A stretch of DNA of 64,000 nucleotides, from positions 3,782,001-3,846,000 of the forward strand of contig JAGMVK010000001.1 in assembly GCA_020747065.1 (NCBI GenBank), read 5' to 3'. The notes beneath the pieces are model-generated. The model was not told the DNA's origin. It saw nothing but the letters and a program-made list of their open reading frames with translations, and searched no databases. Positions within the stretch are counted from its first letter, which is position 1; each line of letters opens with the position of its first letter. The translations under genes and the position numbers were made by a program. Shown here piece after piece: positions 48,690 through 61,760 of this stretch. This stretch comes from Cadophora sp. MPI-SDFR-AT-0126 (lineage: Eukaryota; Ascomycota; Leotiomycetes; Helotiales; Ploettnerulaceae).

Positions 48690-50270
48690 GCTAGAGAGTA
48701 AATATAAGAATACTAATTACTATTAAAGTACTTATTAAATCAACTATTATTACTTGTAAAAGTTATTACTCTATAGCTTTAAGTAATAGGAGTTTTAGAA
48801 CTATAAAAGAAGTGAGCTAAGGGACCTTTTTCACTAGTAATTAGGTACTTAGTATTTATAGTACTAGTATTGTTATTAAATTCTTTAGTAGTATATCTTA
48901 TAAGAATAGCCTTAATAGCCTTCGCGCAAAAATCCTAAGTCTCTTAAAGAGTTTCCTTTATATATTCTAAGTAAAAATAAAGAAATTCCTTTGTAGTATT
49001 ATTATTATCGCTAGATTCAATATAGGAATAAGTCTTCTTAATATAGTAAATATATTAGAGGATTTAATATAAAGAATATTACTCGGGAAAACTATTAGGG
49101 TTTCCTAGAATTAAGTACTATATTAAACTATTACAGATATACTTCTAACTATAAGTAATAATGAGCTTCTAGACCTCTAAAGGAAGTGACTTTTCGTTAA
49201 TAATATTAGTAGCTGAACTAGTAATTAGGGAATTTAAGGCTTTAGTAATAGAATTAGTAAAGGCTTAAATAAGATCTTTATTTTGAATTTTAGCTTTAGT
49301 CCGGGTAATATATAAAAGAGTAAGGAAATTAGTCTTTATTTTAGACTTAGGAGTCTTAATAGGAGTTTTAGTAGCGAGATCCTTTACTTTAAGAGTAAAA
49401 CATGAACTAGTAATGAAGGTTTTCTTATAAGATTAAGTAATAGTGCCTTTCTTTTTCTTATGTATTAACTTATTATATTTACTATTAGATCTATTATTTT
49501 TATTAGAGAAGGATATAAAACTATTAATTAGAAAACTATTATAATTATTTAAAGTATTATAAGGGGATTTATTATTATTAATATTTAGGATATATTTATT
49601 AGATTTTATTTTTCTCTTACTCTTATCTTTACTAAAGGTTTAGCCCTTATACTTAAAAATAGCTTTAGATTTACTTTTAAATATAATAATAGATAACTTA
49701 AGTGCGGAAGTAGTCTTAGATCTACTTTTTTTAAGAGTCTTAGGAAGAGTAATAGCCTTAATAGGAGTAATCGAAGGATTAGGGGTTACTAGAGTAGTAG
49801 TAGAAGTAGTGCAAGACTTAGTATAGTATTAAAGAAAGTTTTTATTAGTAATAGTTATAAGATCACTACTTATAAAGAGTAGTCTAAAGAACTACTTCTT
49901 ATAATTATTATAATCCTTAAGAGTAATAAAGTCTAAAGTAAAGGAATTATACTTAGTTTTAGTATTACTAGTTAGGTCTTTATTATTAAATTTAAGGTAA
50001 AGGTTATTAGAGTTAAGGAAGGAGTAATTAGTAGAGATATATTCCTTATAAATTTAAAGGTAAGGGAAAAAGTTAATACGTATTTTATTTACAACTTTTA
50101 TCTTAGTTAGGATACTCTTATTAATAATTATAATTAAAGTACTAAAGATATAATTAGATAAACAAATAGTACGATTACTATAGAAGTTAAATATAATATC
50201 TTAAATATATATTATTTCTAGGTTAAGGTTAAAGAGAGAGTAGTATTTAATATAGGCTATAGTAATAAGC
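48690..50270 (-). pseudogene. Gypsy-3 plus copy antisense accessory frame
   Basis: On the strand opposite to pol, after integrase. It encodes a Ser/Thr/Lys/Pro-rich protein (YTKSCTTSTTTLVTPNPSIT) of about 500 residues. Same frame and words as the better preserved copy at 55940-57530. No family recognised. Confidence 0.5.
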
Positions 50271-50764
50271 TTTAGTAGTTAGATTAGTGCTATAATAAAG
50301 AGTAAGTATTAGAAGTAGGTAAGGAGTATAGAGTAAAAAATCTAATAAAAGATAGTTTAGTATAAGAGAAAAATTATTATAAAAATTAAAAGAAAATTAA
50401 AAGAAAATAGAAGTAGAGATAATCTCTTATATTAAGAAAAGCACTAGAGAAAAAAGTGAATTTAAGAAAGATAGTAAGAGAAAAGTAAAAAGAAAAGTGA
50501 ATTAGTAGGAGGTTATAAACTAAGAGGCGTAAAAAAGAAGAAGTTTACTTTAATTCCGTTAATTTATTTACTTATAATAAGAAATAAAATAAATAATTCT
50601 TAAGTAAAATTAGTCCCCTTTAATAATTTAATAGCTCGCGTAATTTTCTTTTAAAAAATTAACTTTTTTTTAATAATAAACTTTTTAAAGTACGTATATA
50701 AGTAGAAATCCTATTAATAAATATAAATAAAAATATAAGTATAACTAGAGTGAATACACTAGTA

Positions 50765-52636
50765 GTAGTTATACTACTAAACTTTACTAGTATTAAGAAC
50801 GTGATCTTATATCTAAGGGATATACTAGCGGAAAATTAATATACTACTTAGTCTTAAGTACTTAAATAGATAATAAAGTACTATAATAGAATTAGCGATT
50901 TAATTAAATAAGTTTATAATTATATAAAAAGATTAAGAGCCTTTAAAGCGTATATAAGTAAAGCGGAGTTCAAGTTTAATTAAGCTAAGGTTCACTTTAT
51001 TATTACTATGAATACTAAAAAGAGAAATCGCCTTTAGAAAGTATACGCTAGGACTATAATTAATTAAGCTATATGAGATTAGCTAATAACTAAGTTAATT
51101 GAATTTATAGCGAACTATAATAAAGCTTTAGGAAAGATATTCTTAGAGGAGGCTAGAGTATAAGTAAATGTTAAAGTATAAAAGAGGGTTATAGGACTAG
51201 GTAAATAAGGTGTATTAAATATAAAAGAGGTTATTATAAGGGACCTAGTAAAGGTAGTGCAGGGGAAAGTTAATAGTACCCCTTTAGAAGTAATATTAGA
51301 AAGTATATAAAAAAGGATAAGGATATACCTTAAAGTAAGTAGCTTTATAGAGGAAAGATAATTTATAGAATTACTAAGCTTACTAGGTGTAAGTACTGAA
51401 GTTAGTAAAGTAATTTTATTATAGGGAAAAGGTAAGCTAGAGTATTTAGCTTACTTAGTAGGGAAAATCAGTAGCAAGACTATTACTACTACTAATAATC
51501 TATTTCAAAGGTTCAATTAATTAATAAGAGTAGTAACTATAGAAGAGTTTAGTATTACTTTAAGTAAGAGGGCTGAAATTAATAAGGAGGAAATAAAGAA
51601 GGTAGGAAAAGAGATAGAGGATTATAAGAAAAAAGGGGCAAGTAATACTAAAAATAGTAAATAAAAGTATAAATACTCTAAGAATATCTTAAATAATTAA
51701 AAGTTAATTATTAGGAAAAAGAAAATACTACTTCTTATAGTGAATATATAGTTTTTAAAGCGAATACTAAGATATTAATAAGTATACTACTAATACTTAT
51801 ACTTAATAGTTAGCTATATAGGGCTTTATATAAAGAGATTATTAGAGGAGCTTATTATTAAGCGCTTATAAAAGATATATAACTAGAGATTAGAAATAGA
51901 AAAATTAAAGATAGATCTAAAGATATGTAATTAGTTTTAGCTAGCTAATCAGTTACTTAAGTCTTTAGATGAACTTAAGCTATATAAGTTCTAGTAGTAG
52001 GGAGGAGTACTTATCTTTAAGTTTAATTAAAACTAATCCTGAATTCCTAAGACTTATTGATATTACTATAGTAAAAATAAAATAAGTAAATTATTTACGA
52101 TCTTTTTAAATAATAATTTAACTCACTACTAAGTAATAAGATCTTAGAAAAAACTAATATATACTAGTACTATCTTTAGGAAATTAATAGTAAGAAAAAC
52201 ATTAAATAGCTATATAATATATTCTTTTCAGTTACTTAGTAGCTTATACGTTAGGACCCTGCATATTATATGCTTTATATTACCCTTCGCCTTAATAAAG
52301 TATAAAAGCTGGTTAGCTATTCTTACTATACTAAGTATATTATTTCGGAAGATAATACTTACTTCTGTTATATTAATATTAATATTCTGTAAGCTCTAGT
52401 AATTAATTACGGGACTATAATAATTTAAGAAAGTATTTCGCTAGATTAGGAGGATAAGGCTAACTATACTTTTATTTATAAAGGAATATAGTATAAGTTA
52501 GGTAAATAATAAAAGCGAGTTAAAGCTAGGAGATAAGATACTAATTATTATATATACCGGATTATAAACTAGATTTTTATATAAGAAGATATTAAGGTAC
52601 TAAGAGTAGATTAAGTTAGAATACTATATAGTAAAG
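50765..52636 (+). pseudogene. Gypsy-3 plus copy dioxygenase-like accessory frame, truncated
   Basis: Plus-strand frame starting at about 50765 (VVVILLNFTSIKNVILYLRD) with stops only at Gln/Trp/Arg positions. It reaches a TYF-x2-I-x-IN segment at 52360-52380, where the equivalent minus copy reads TYFYYIDIN. The frame is cut by the inserted minus copy at 52636, before the distal motif. Confidence 0.5.
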
Positions 52637-52835
52637 GAGATATATATATTATGAAGGAGTAGAGTAGTACCGTTAAGTGCATAGTAAATAGGGGAATAAC
52701 TCGCGCGTAGACTAATCAGGTAATAGAAGTAAGAGGAAGAAGATGATAATTACTAGTTTAGCAGCGCTGACTTATCTATCTATAGCCGGAATAGAAAAAT
52801 AAAAACCCTTATAGTAAGCCTTCGATCCTACTATA
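52637..52835 (-). repeat. Gypsy-3 minus copy 3' LTR
   Basis: 199 bp, reads TATAGTAGGATCGAAGG on the minus strand and ends CTTCATAATA. It is the inverse of 41694-41882. Confidence 0.8.
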
Positions 52836-52899
52836 TATGTCCTCCCCTGGTTTAGTAGTTATCCCCTAACTGTAATAATCTTATATATAGTATAAAGAA

Positions 52900-55445
52900 G
52901 TTAAGAAAAGAAGAGCTAGTCTTATACCTTAAGCCCTAGGTTACTGAATTATACGCCTCTTATTCTATCCTTATATACTTCCTTCGTAAATAGTAAACCC
53001 TCTTTTAGTGCTTCTTAAAGTACTTCCTTACTTAGCTTATCTATATCTGCCTTTACTTCAAGTATAAGTAGTCCTAATATATCTGCCCTCTCCTTAAGAA
53101 AGTAATAGGATTTCTTTCTAAACGCCTTTTTCTTAATCCTATGTACTATCTTAAATACTTCTAATCTTACTCTTAGTACTTTCCTTCTCTAATCCTTAAT
53201 ATACTTATACGCTACTTCCTGATCGCTCCTAAGTATAATATCCTTTTATACTATTACTACTAGTGAACTCTATCTGTAATAAGTAACTTAAGTATTAGAT
53301 AAGGCCCCTAAGCTAGATACCTCTACTATAGCAGCGAACTTAAAGGGAATTATATTATACTAGTTAGGTAACTTAGATAGTATAGCTTATAAAGTAGTGA
53401 AATCCCTATAGGTGTTAGCTAGATCTTACTATAAACTACCTTCTATTACTTTAAGAGACTCCTTATTATTCTATATAATGATAAACTAGGGTAAAAGCGT
53501 TTATTAGATAATTGTAGTAGGACTAGAGGACTTATGCGGGATCTTAGGTAAGGTAATACGTATATCCCCTTTACTATATAGTGTTCTAACTTAATCTACC
53601 CTTAGTACTTTAGTATCTTCTTATGTAAAAATCTAGTCTGTAATCCGATGTATATAGTAATTAGTATCTTACTCCTTAGCCTTAACTCGCTCCTACTATT
53701 TACTTAACTTATACTATATCCCTTATAGATAAAAGTGTAGTTAGCCTTATCCTCCTAATTTAGTGAAATACTTCCTTGAATTATCGTAGTCCCGCGATTA
53801 GTTACTAGAGCCTACGGAATATTAATATCGATATAATAGAAGTAAGTGCTATCTCCCAGAATAATATACTTAGTGTAGTAGGGGTAGCTGACTAGCCTTC
53901 ATACTTTATTAGGGCGAAGGGCGGTATAGAGTATATAATACGCAGGGTCCTGACGTATAAGCTACTAGGTAACTAAGAAGAATATATTACGTAGTCATCT
54001 AATGTTTTTCCTACTATTAATTTCCCGAAGATAGTGCTAGTATATATTAGTTTCCTTCAAGATCTTATTACTTAGTAGCGAGTTAAACTACTATTTGAAA
54101 AGACTGCGAATAATCTGCTTATCCTACTCTTACTATAGTAATATTAATAAGTCCTAGGAGTTCAGGATTAGTTTCTAATTAAACTTAAAGATAGGCACCT
54201 CTCCCTGCTACTAGAACTTATATAGCTTAAGTCTATCTAAAGGCCTAGGTAGCTGATTAGCTAGCCGAAACTAATTATATATCTTTAGATCTATCTTTAG
54301 CTTCCCTATTTCTAATCTCCGGTTATATACCTCTTATAAGCGCTTAATAGTAAGCTCCTTCGGTAATCTCTTCGTATAAAGCTTTATATAGCTAGCTATT
54401 AGGCGCAAGTATCGGTAGCACACTTATTAATATCCTAATATCCGCCTTAAGAGCTATATATTTATTGTAAGGGGTAGTATTTTCTTTCTCTTAATAACTA
54501 ACCTCTAATTATTTAAGATATTCTTAGAGTATCCGCACTTCTATCTACTATCCTTAGTATTACTTACCTCTTTTCTCTCGCGATTCTTTATCTCTTTTCC
54601 TACTTCTTTTATCTCCTCCTTATTAATTTCAATCCTCTTACTTAAAGTAATACTAAACTCTTCTATAGCTACTACTCTTACTAATCGATTAGACCTTTAA
54701 AGTAGATTAGTAGTAATAGTAATAGTCTCGCTACTGATTTTCCCTACTAAGTAGGCTAAATACTCTAGCTCACCTTCCCCTTATAATAAAGTTGCTTTAC
54801 TAACTTCAGTGCTTATACTTAGTAAGCTTAATAACTTTATAAATTATCCTTCTTCTATAAAGCTACTCGCTTTAAGGCGTATCCCTATCCTTTTCTATAT
54901 ACTTTCCGATATTACTTCTAAGGGGGCACTATTAACTTTCCCTTATACTGCCTTTACTAGGTCCCTTATAATAACTTCTCTTATATTTAATATACCTTAT
55001 CTACTTAGTCTTATAACTCTCTTCCATACTTTAATATTTACTTGCACTCTAGCCTCCCCTAAGGATATCTTTCCTGAAGCTTTACTATAGTTCGCTATAA
55101 ATTCAGTTGACCTAGTTATTAGCTAATCTCGCATAGCTTAATTAAGCTAATTCCTTGTAGTCCTAGCGTATACTTCCTAAAGGCGATTCCTCTTCTTAGC
55201 GTTTATAGTAATAATAAAGTAAACCTCAGCCTAATTAGACTTGAACTCCGCCTTACTTATATATACTTTAAAAGCTTCCGATCTTTCTATGTAATTATAG
55301 ACTTATTTAATTAAATCACTGATCCTATTATAGTACTTTATCATCTATTTAAGTACTTAAGACTAAGTAGTATATTAATTTTCTACTAGTATATCCCTTA
55401 GATATAAGATCATGTCCTTAATACTAGCGAAGTTCGGTAGTATAA
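52900..55445 (-). pseudogene. Gypsy-3 minus copy dioxygenase-like accessory frame
   Basis: Minus-strand frame of roughly 840 residues between integrase and 3' LTR. A helical N-terminal half is followed by a segment resembling fungal proteins with a double-stranded beta-helix. The words are ALRPNKVQ, YPYYTKYI-PGDSTYF, then YID at 53827-53835. An HID motif is expected there; the plus copy reads YIN, and both fit an ancestral HxD hit by RIP. Next are QGSISLNQEDKANYT and LPKIPHKSSSPTT at about 53531-53550, in the place of the distal His. I know this pattern from memory of uncharacterised fungal proteins that look like Fe(II)/2-oxoglutarate dioxygenases; the assignment is tentative. Stops fall only at Gln/Trp/Arg sites. 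Confidence 0.5.
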
Positions 55446-55939
55446 CTACTACTAGCGCGTCTACTCTAGTTATACTTATATCTTTATTTATATTTATCGG
55501 TAGGATTTCTACTTATATATATACTTTAAAAAGTTTATTATTAAAAAAAAGTTAATTCTTTAAAAGGAAATTACGTAAGCTATTAAATTATTAGAGGGAG
55601 CTAATCTTACTTAAGAATTATTTGTTTTATTTTCTATTATAAGTAAATAAATTAACAGAATTAAAGTAAACTTCCTCTTTTTTTTATATCTCTTAGCTCG
55701 TAACTTCCTACTAATTCACTTTTCTTTTTACTTTTCTCTTACTATCCCTCTTAAATTCACCTTTTTCCCTAGCGCCTTTCTTAATATAAGAGGCTATCCT
55801 TACTCTTATTTTCTTTTAATTTTCTTTTAACTTTTATAATAATTTTTCTCTTATACTAGACTATCTTCTACTAGACCTTCTACTTTATACTCCTTACCTA
55901 CTTCTAGTACTTGCTCTTTACTATAGCGCTAGTCTAGCT

Positions 55940-57530
55940 ACTAAAGCTTATTACTGTAGCTTATATTAAACACTGCCTTCTCTTTAACCCCGACTTAAGA
56001 ATAATATATATTCGAGATATTATATCTAATCTCTGTAGTAATCGCGCTATTTGTCTATCTGACTACATCTTTAGTACTCTAGTTATAGCTATTAATAAGG
56101 GTATCCTAATTAAGACAGAAGTCGCAGATGAAATATATATTAACTTCTTCCCTTACCTTTAGATTCGTAAGGGATATATCTCTACTAATCACCTCTTCCT
56201 TAACCTTAATAGCCTCTACCTTAAATTTAGCGATAAAAACCTGGCTAGTAATACTAAAACTAAGTATGACCCCTCTACCTTAGACTTCACTGCTCTTAAG
56301 GACTATAATAACTATAAGGAGTAGCTCTCTAGACTACTCTTCGCAGGTAGCGACCCTATGACCGTTACTAATAAGAACTCCCTTTAACGCTATACTAAGT
56401 CTCGCACTACCTCTACTACTACTCTAGTAACCCCTAGCCCTTTAACTACTCCTACTAAAGCTACTACTCCCCCTAAGATTCCTAAGAAGAGTAGATCTAA
56501 AGCTACTTCCGCACTTAAGCTATCTATTATCATATTTAAGGGTAAACCTAAGGCTACTCCTAAGTATAAGGGCTAAGCCTCTAGTAAAGATAAGGGTAAA
56601 GGAAAGGTAAAGTCTAATAAATATATCCCAGATACTAATAATAATAGACTCCCTTATAATACTTTAGATAACTATAATAGCTCCCTAGTTAATAGTCTTA
56701 TATCCTTCCTTAATAAAGATAATAGATCTGATAGTGAATATAGTAAGCTAATACGTAAGAAGAAGAAAGGTACTACTACTTAACCTTATAAGAAAACCTC
56801 CATTACTAGTCTATGTTCTACTTCTAAGGTAAAGGATCCTACTACTAAGACTCCTACTAAGACTCCTAAGTCTAAAATAAAGGCTAATCCCCTTACTTCT
56901 CTACGCACTACCCGGGCTAAAGCTAAAATTCAAGATAAAGACCTTACTTAAGCCCTTACTAACTCTACTACTAAAGCCTTAAACTCCCCGGTCACTAGTT
57001 CAGCTACTAATATTACTAACTAAAAGTTACTTCCTTTAGAGGTCTAGAAGCTTATTACTACCTACAGCTAGAAGTGTATTTATAATAGTTTAATATAGCA
57101 CTTAGTCCTAGGAGACCCCGATAGTTTTCCTAAGCGATACTCTTTATGTTAGACCCTCTAATATATTCGCTATATTAAAGAGACTTGTTCCTATATTAAA
57201 TCTAGCGATAATAATAGTATTATAGAGGGATTTCTTTACTTCTGCTTAGAGTATATAAAGAAGACTCTTTAAGAGGCTTAGGATTTTCACGCAGAGGCTA
57301 TTAAGGCTATTCTTATAAGATATACCGCTAAAGAATCTAATAATAATACTAGCGCTACAGATGCTAAGTACTTAATTACTAGTGAAAAAGGTCCTTTAGC
57401 TTACCCTTTCTATAGTTCTAAGACTCCTATTACTTAAAGCTATAGAGTAGTAGCTTTTACGAATAATAACAGTTAGTTTAATAAGTACTTCGATAGTAAT
57501 TAGTATTCTTATATTTACTCTCCGGCGTAA
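55940..57530 (+). pseudogene. Gypsy-3 minus copy antisense accessory frame
   Basis: Frame of about 530 codons on the plus strand, antisense to this copy's pol. It starts near AYIKHCLLFNPDLR, continues VADEIYINFFPYL and STNHLFLNLNSLYLKF, then a long Ser/Thr/Lys/Pro-rich part (TTTTLVTPSPLTTPTKATT) with basic clusters, and ends near 57530. Interruptions are TAA/TAG only. It begins about 0.5 kb from the start of the dioxygenase-like frame and points away from it. No family recognised; the basic low-complexity middle could bind nucleic acid. Confidence 0.5.
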
Positions 57531-57909
57531 GATATAATATTTAATATAATCTCGACTCTCGGTCCCAGATAGTTAGTAAGACTTAGTGTAAAGTATATAT
57601 AACTAGTATAATTAAGCTGAATAAAATGAAATATATATAAATAAAACCTAAATAACTCCCGTAGTAAAATAACTAATTACTTCTTATGACTTCCTCTATA
57701 CTTACAACTTAGTTACTAAGCTTTCCCCTCCCTTTACTTCTAATTTACTTAGCCCTCTAAGTTTCTATTTCACTTACTTAGTAAGTGAAATACCCTTAGT
57801 ACCCTTATTACTTAGCTTAATCCTCTTATAGAACTATAACTGCGAATCTCTTACTATCTAGTATTACTGCTCTTTTTCTTTCTTTTTCTAAATTAACTAC
57901 TTCTTATAA

Positions 57910-60900
57910 GAGCCTTCCTTAAGTAACTAGAGCCGAGGCCGGAAGTTCTTTTTCCTCCCCTTCTTTATTTAAGTATAGTTTATTTCCGGGCTTAATTTCC
58001 TTAGTAGGCTCTGCGTTTTCTAAGGGTATATCTTTACCTAGTTCTAGCTTAGAATTAATAAGCTCCTAAATAAAGTCTCTCTTTTAAAATACCTTTAGCT
58101 AGCTTTCCGAAAATATACTTCGCAGCTAAGTCCCGGATAGTTTAGTAAGGAGGAACGTCCCCTTCTCCGGAAGCGCTTTATCTACCTTATATAATCTGAG
58201 CTATTTATAGCTAAGTTTAACTTTAAATAATATATCTACTTCCTACTTTATATTATATAGTAGTATAATATTACCTGTAGTAATTTCAGAGGAATAAATC
58301 CTCTTACTTATATTGAACTTATCTTTCCTTATAACTTGTACCCTCTTTTATCTAGTAGTAGCCTCCTTAAGATCCTTATCCCGGATTTAAATTTATCAGG
58401 CTTATAGTACTAGTAAGTCCGATTTTGATTTAATATTCTCTTAGTCTATAATCCTCTAAGTTAGGATAGTAAGCTCTATTAGTAGAACGGCCTCTGACTT
58501 ATACTATATCTAGAAGGGCGTCCTACTAGTTGTAGTCTTGATAGTATAGCAGTTAGCTAGTAGGACTATATATAGATTCCTTACCTAGTTACCTAGTCCC
58601 CCTTCTGTTATCTTAGTAAGTCTATCGATTATAGGTTTATAGCTTCTCTTAACTATATTATTAGTAGGCGTATAGTAAGCTAAAACTATAATTCTCTTAA
58701 TTCCATACTTTTTAGTAAGGCGCTTAACTTACCTCTTATTCTCAGGCTCCTTATCTATAATAAGCTTTCTGAAAATCCCATATCTGTAAATAATATCCTC
58801 TTAAATGAAATCTGCTACTACTATAGAGATTATATTAACTAAGGCTTTAGCCTTAACTTATCCTGAAAGATTGTCCTTAGCTATAACTAAGTACTACTTC
58901 CTATATCTCGCGGGTAAGTAAATAATATCTATTCCGACCTTAGCTTATAAAGCGCTTATCTAGGTAAGGTGAAGTGCCTCCTCTAATCTCGTAGAATCTC
59001 TAAATTAGTAAGCTTTACACGTAGCTATATATTCCTTTATATCTAAGTAAAAGGTATCTTAGAAGTATTTTTCAGTAACTTTCTAGTAAGTACTTTCTCT
59101 TTCTTTATAACCTAATTCCTTATATAGTAACTGAAGGATAGTTTACTGCTTATTCTAATTATCTAAGACCTATTAGATTAGGAGCCCCTTATTAGCCCTA
59201 TAGTAGAGTACCCCTGAGTGTACTATATAATTCAACGCCCGCTACTTAAACGTTCTGAAATCGACTAAGTCTACCTTATCGGGCCTCTTTAGTATTAATA
59301 GAAACTCCGCGATTAATCTAGAATCCAGACTCTAGCGTCCCTTCAGTTATAAAGACACTTTATTTAACTAGTACCTTATTTGAATCTAGCTAAACTAAGT
59401 ATTAATAAAGTTATTAATATCTTCCTCCTGCGCTTTAGTATCTAATTCCTCTTAACTTATAAGGCGTCTTAAAAGCCTATCTACTATAGTATACTTAGTC
59501 CCGAGTATATAGCGCACTTTAAAATCGAATAACCTTATCTAAGTAATCTATCTAGTGACTAAAGCTCCGGGGAGATCCGAAGCACCTTAGTTTAATTAGG
59601 CTACTAAGACTATAATATCTATTTCTAGAATAAAATACTATCTAATTAGAGCTCTTTAGACTTTCTTTAAGGCTTTTAGGACTCCACGATACTCCCTCTT
59701 AGTAGTATTGTAATTCCTTTTCGCTACTAATTATACTCTACTATTATACTTAATAGGATATCTCTTTTTCTCCTAGTCTAGTTATATAAGGATTATACTC
59801 TACCCCTAAAGGCTCGCATCTATAGCTAGTACTACTTCCCTAATACCCTTAGAAATATCTAACTGCACTAAAGCTAGGGCAGTTATTAACGCTAGCTTTA
59901 ATTTATCTATTACTTAAACCTCCTAGTTACGGAAATTAAACTCCACTCCTTTCTTTAGTAGGAGATAAAGTAGCTCTACTTTCCGAGTATAGTCCTTAAT
60001 CTAAATCTAGTAGTACTTATAGACCTCTAAGAAGGCCCGGACTTCAGTTGAATTCTTATACTCTCTCTAATCCAGAATCTTAATTACCTTCTCATTATCT
60101 AGGGATCTCCCCTCTGTAGTATATATAAACCCTACTAGCCTTAGTCCTATAACCCCAAACTAAGACTTTAGTCTAATTATAGCTCCTACTCTTTCCATAT
60201 CTGAGAGCACTAAATCTAGATTAATGAAATATTTAAGTATAAATCTTTATATCCTCGGCGCTAATTCCTTATTATTATAAGTAGAATATAGTCCTAGTAT
60301 AGGTATATTATTAATAAAGATTTATACCTATACTAGTTCATAATTCTTTAGAATTATCTTCCCTACTTAACAGAATTAAGCTACTGAATTAGTTACTCCC
60401 TAAATAAGCGTAGTATATCAAAGAAGCCCGAGAGGAGTTTAGAAGGCTATTAAGTCTTAGCTATTAAGGTATAGAGTTACTTAATCGTAGCCGGAAAAGA
60501 AGTCGATTAGGGAAGTAATTATATAGCTAGTAAAGTCTTTAGATATCTCCTTTATATTAGGAGGTAGATTCGCATCCCTTACTATTACTACGTTATACTT
60601 TATAGTTATATTAACTATATAGTAAGCTTTACTCTTCTTCTTAACTAAAAATTATTAATTTCTATAAGGCCTATACTTATATTCTAATATCCTAGCCTTT
60701 AACTTCTTATTAAATATATCTTTAATATACTTATATAAATGTTTTAGGACTAGGAATTCTAGTGACTGCTACGCTTAGTAAGGCACTATATAAATCTCCT
60801 ATAAAGGGTAAATATCCTTATAAATCCTTCTATATTCTAAGAAGTTAAAAGTAATTATAGTTTTATACTGGTATAATATCTTAGTTAAGAGCTCTTTCTC

Positions 60901-61760
60901 CCGAGGCTATAGCTCTTCCTTAAAAATTATTCCTTCTAACCTTTCTAGTATTAATCTCTACCCTCTAGGTAGCTTCGAGAACTTAGGAGTAATCTACTTA
61001 TCGAACTCGTGTAGTAGCTTAAGAGGACCCTGCTATCTTTCTTATATTAGTCTTATCTACTTCTAATTCAGTTTCCCTTTAAGCTTTAATTTATTAGAAA
61101 CACTCTCTTAGATATATATAACCTTATCTGCCTTCCTCTTATATACTCCTTAAACACTAATAGTAGGAAAAAGCCGCTTTACCTGAATTAAAGAAATTAA
61201 ATCCGTTTTCCTAGATATAATTACATTATCTCCTTCACTAAATACTGATACTAAGAAAACCCTAACCCCTACTATTCGAACCTAATTAAACGCTACTACT
61301 ATCTAGTTCCCTCTTTCAGTAAAGGATTTACTAGAAACGCCTACTAATACACCCTTAGCTACTCTTTTCCCGGAAAGATTTCTGACTTAGATCTTGCCTT
61401 AGTTAAATTAGCTACCTTAACTATAACCTACTTTATCCGCTTATTATTAATTATAGTAGTGAATTAGCTATCCTTATTATAGGAAAACAATATTAAGCTG
61501 CCGATAATAAAGGGCTGCTTAAGGACTATATTATTCTCAGTCTTTTCTAATATAAAGAAATTCCTAGTAATTACTATATTCCCTATTTCTATAATTATAT
61601 TCTTATATAGCCCCCCGAACTTTTTATACTCTCCTAAATATCTAACTATCCCTAAGTTAGGGTTAAGGCGTACCGGTAACCCTGCACTCGCGGCTATAGA
61701 TAATAAGATAATATTAGGCTTTAACTTATAGTTAATTAAAGCTATTATAACTATTAAGCC
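57910..61760 (-). pseudogene. Gypsy-3 minus copy pol remnant
   Basis: Mirror of 44450-48300: protease about 61760-61450, RT about 60560-60010 (Asn-Asn at the catalytic pair, IFINNIPIL), RNase H about 59960-59450, integrase about 59210-57910. Fewer stops and higher GC than the plus copy, but still inactive. Confidence 0.75.

Larger units (their letters stand above)
41694..52636 (+). mobile_element. Gypsy-3 plus copy, 3' end displaced by insertion
   Basis: Starts with an LTR at 41694 and runs gag, protease, RT, RNase H, integrase, then about 4 kb with two extra frames. It stops at about 52636, where the LTR of the minus copy begins. From the minus copy, the missing 3' part is about 0.9 kb and should lie beyond the window, on the far side of the inserted copy. 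Full length is estimated at about 11.9 kb. Confidence 0.8.

Noticed and set aside
54809..55090. Open plus-strand frame of 93 codons
   Set aside because: It lies antisense within the Gypsy-3 minus-copy accessory frame and has no counterpart kept in the plus copy. A shadow.
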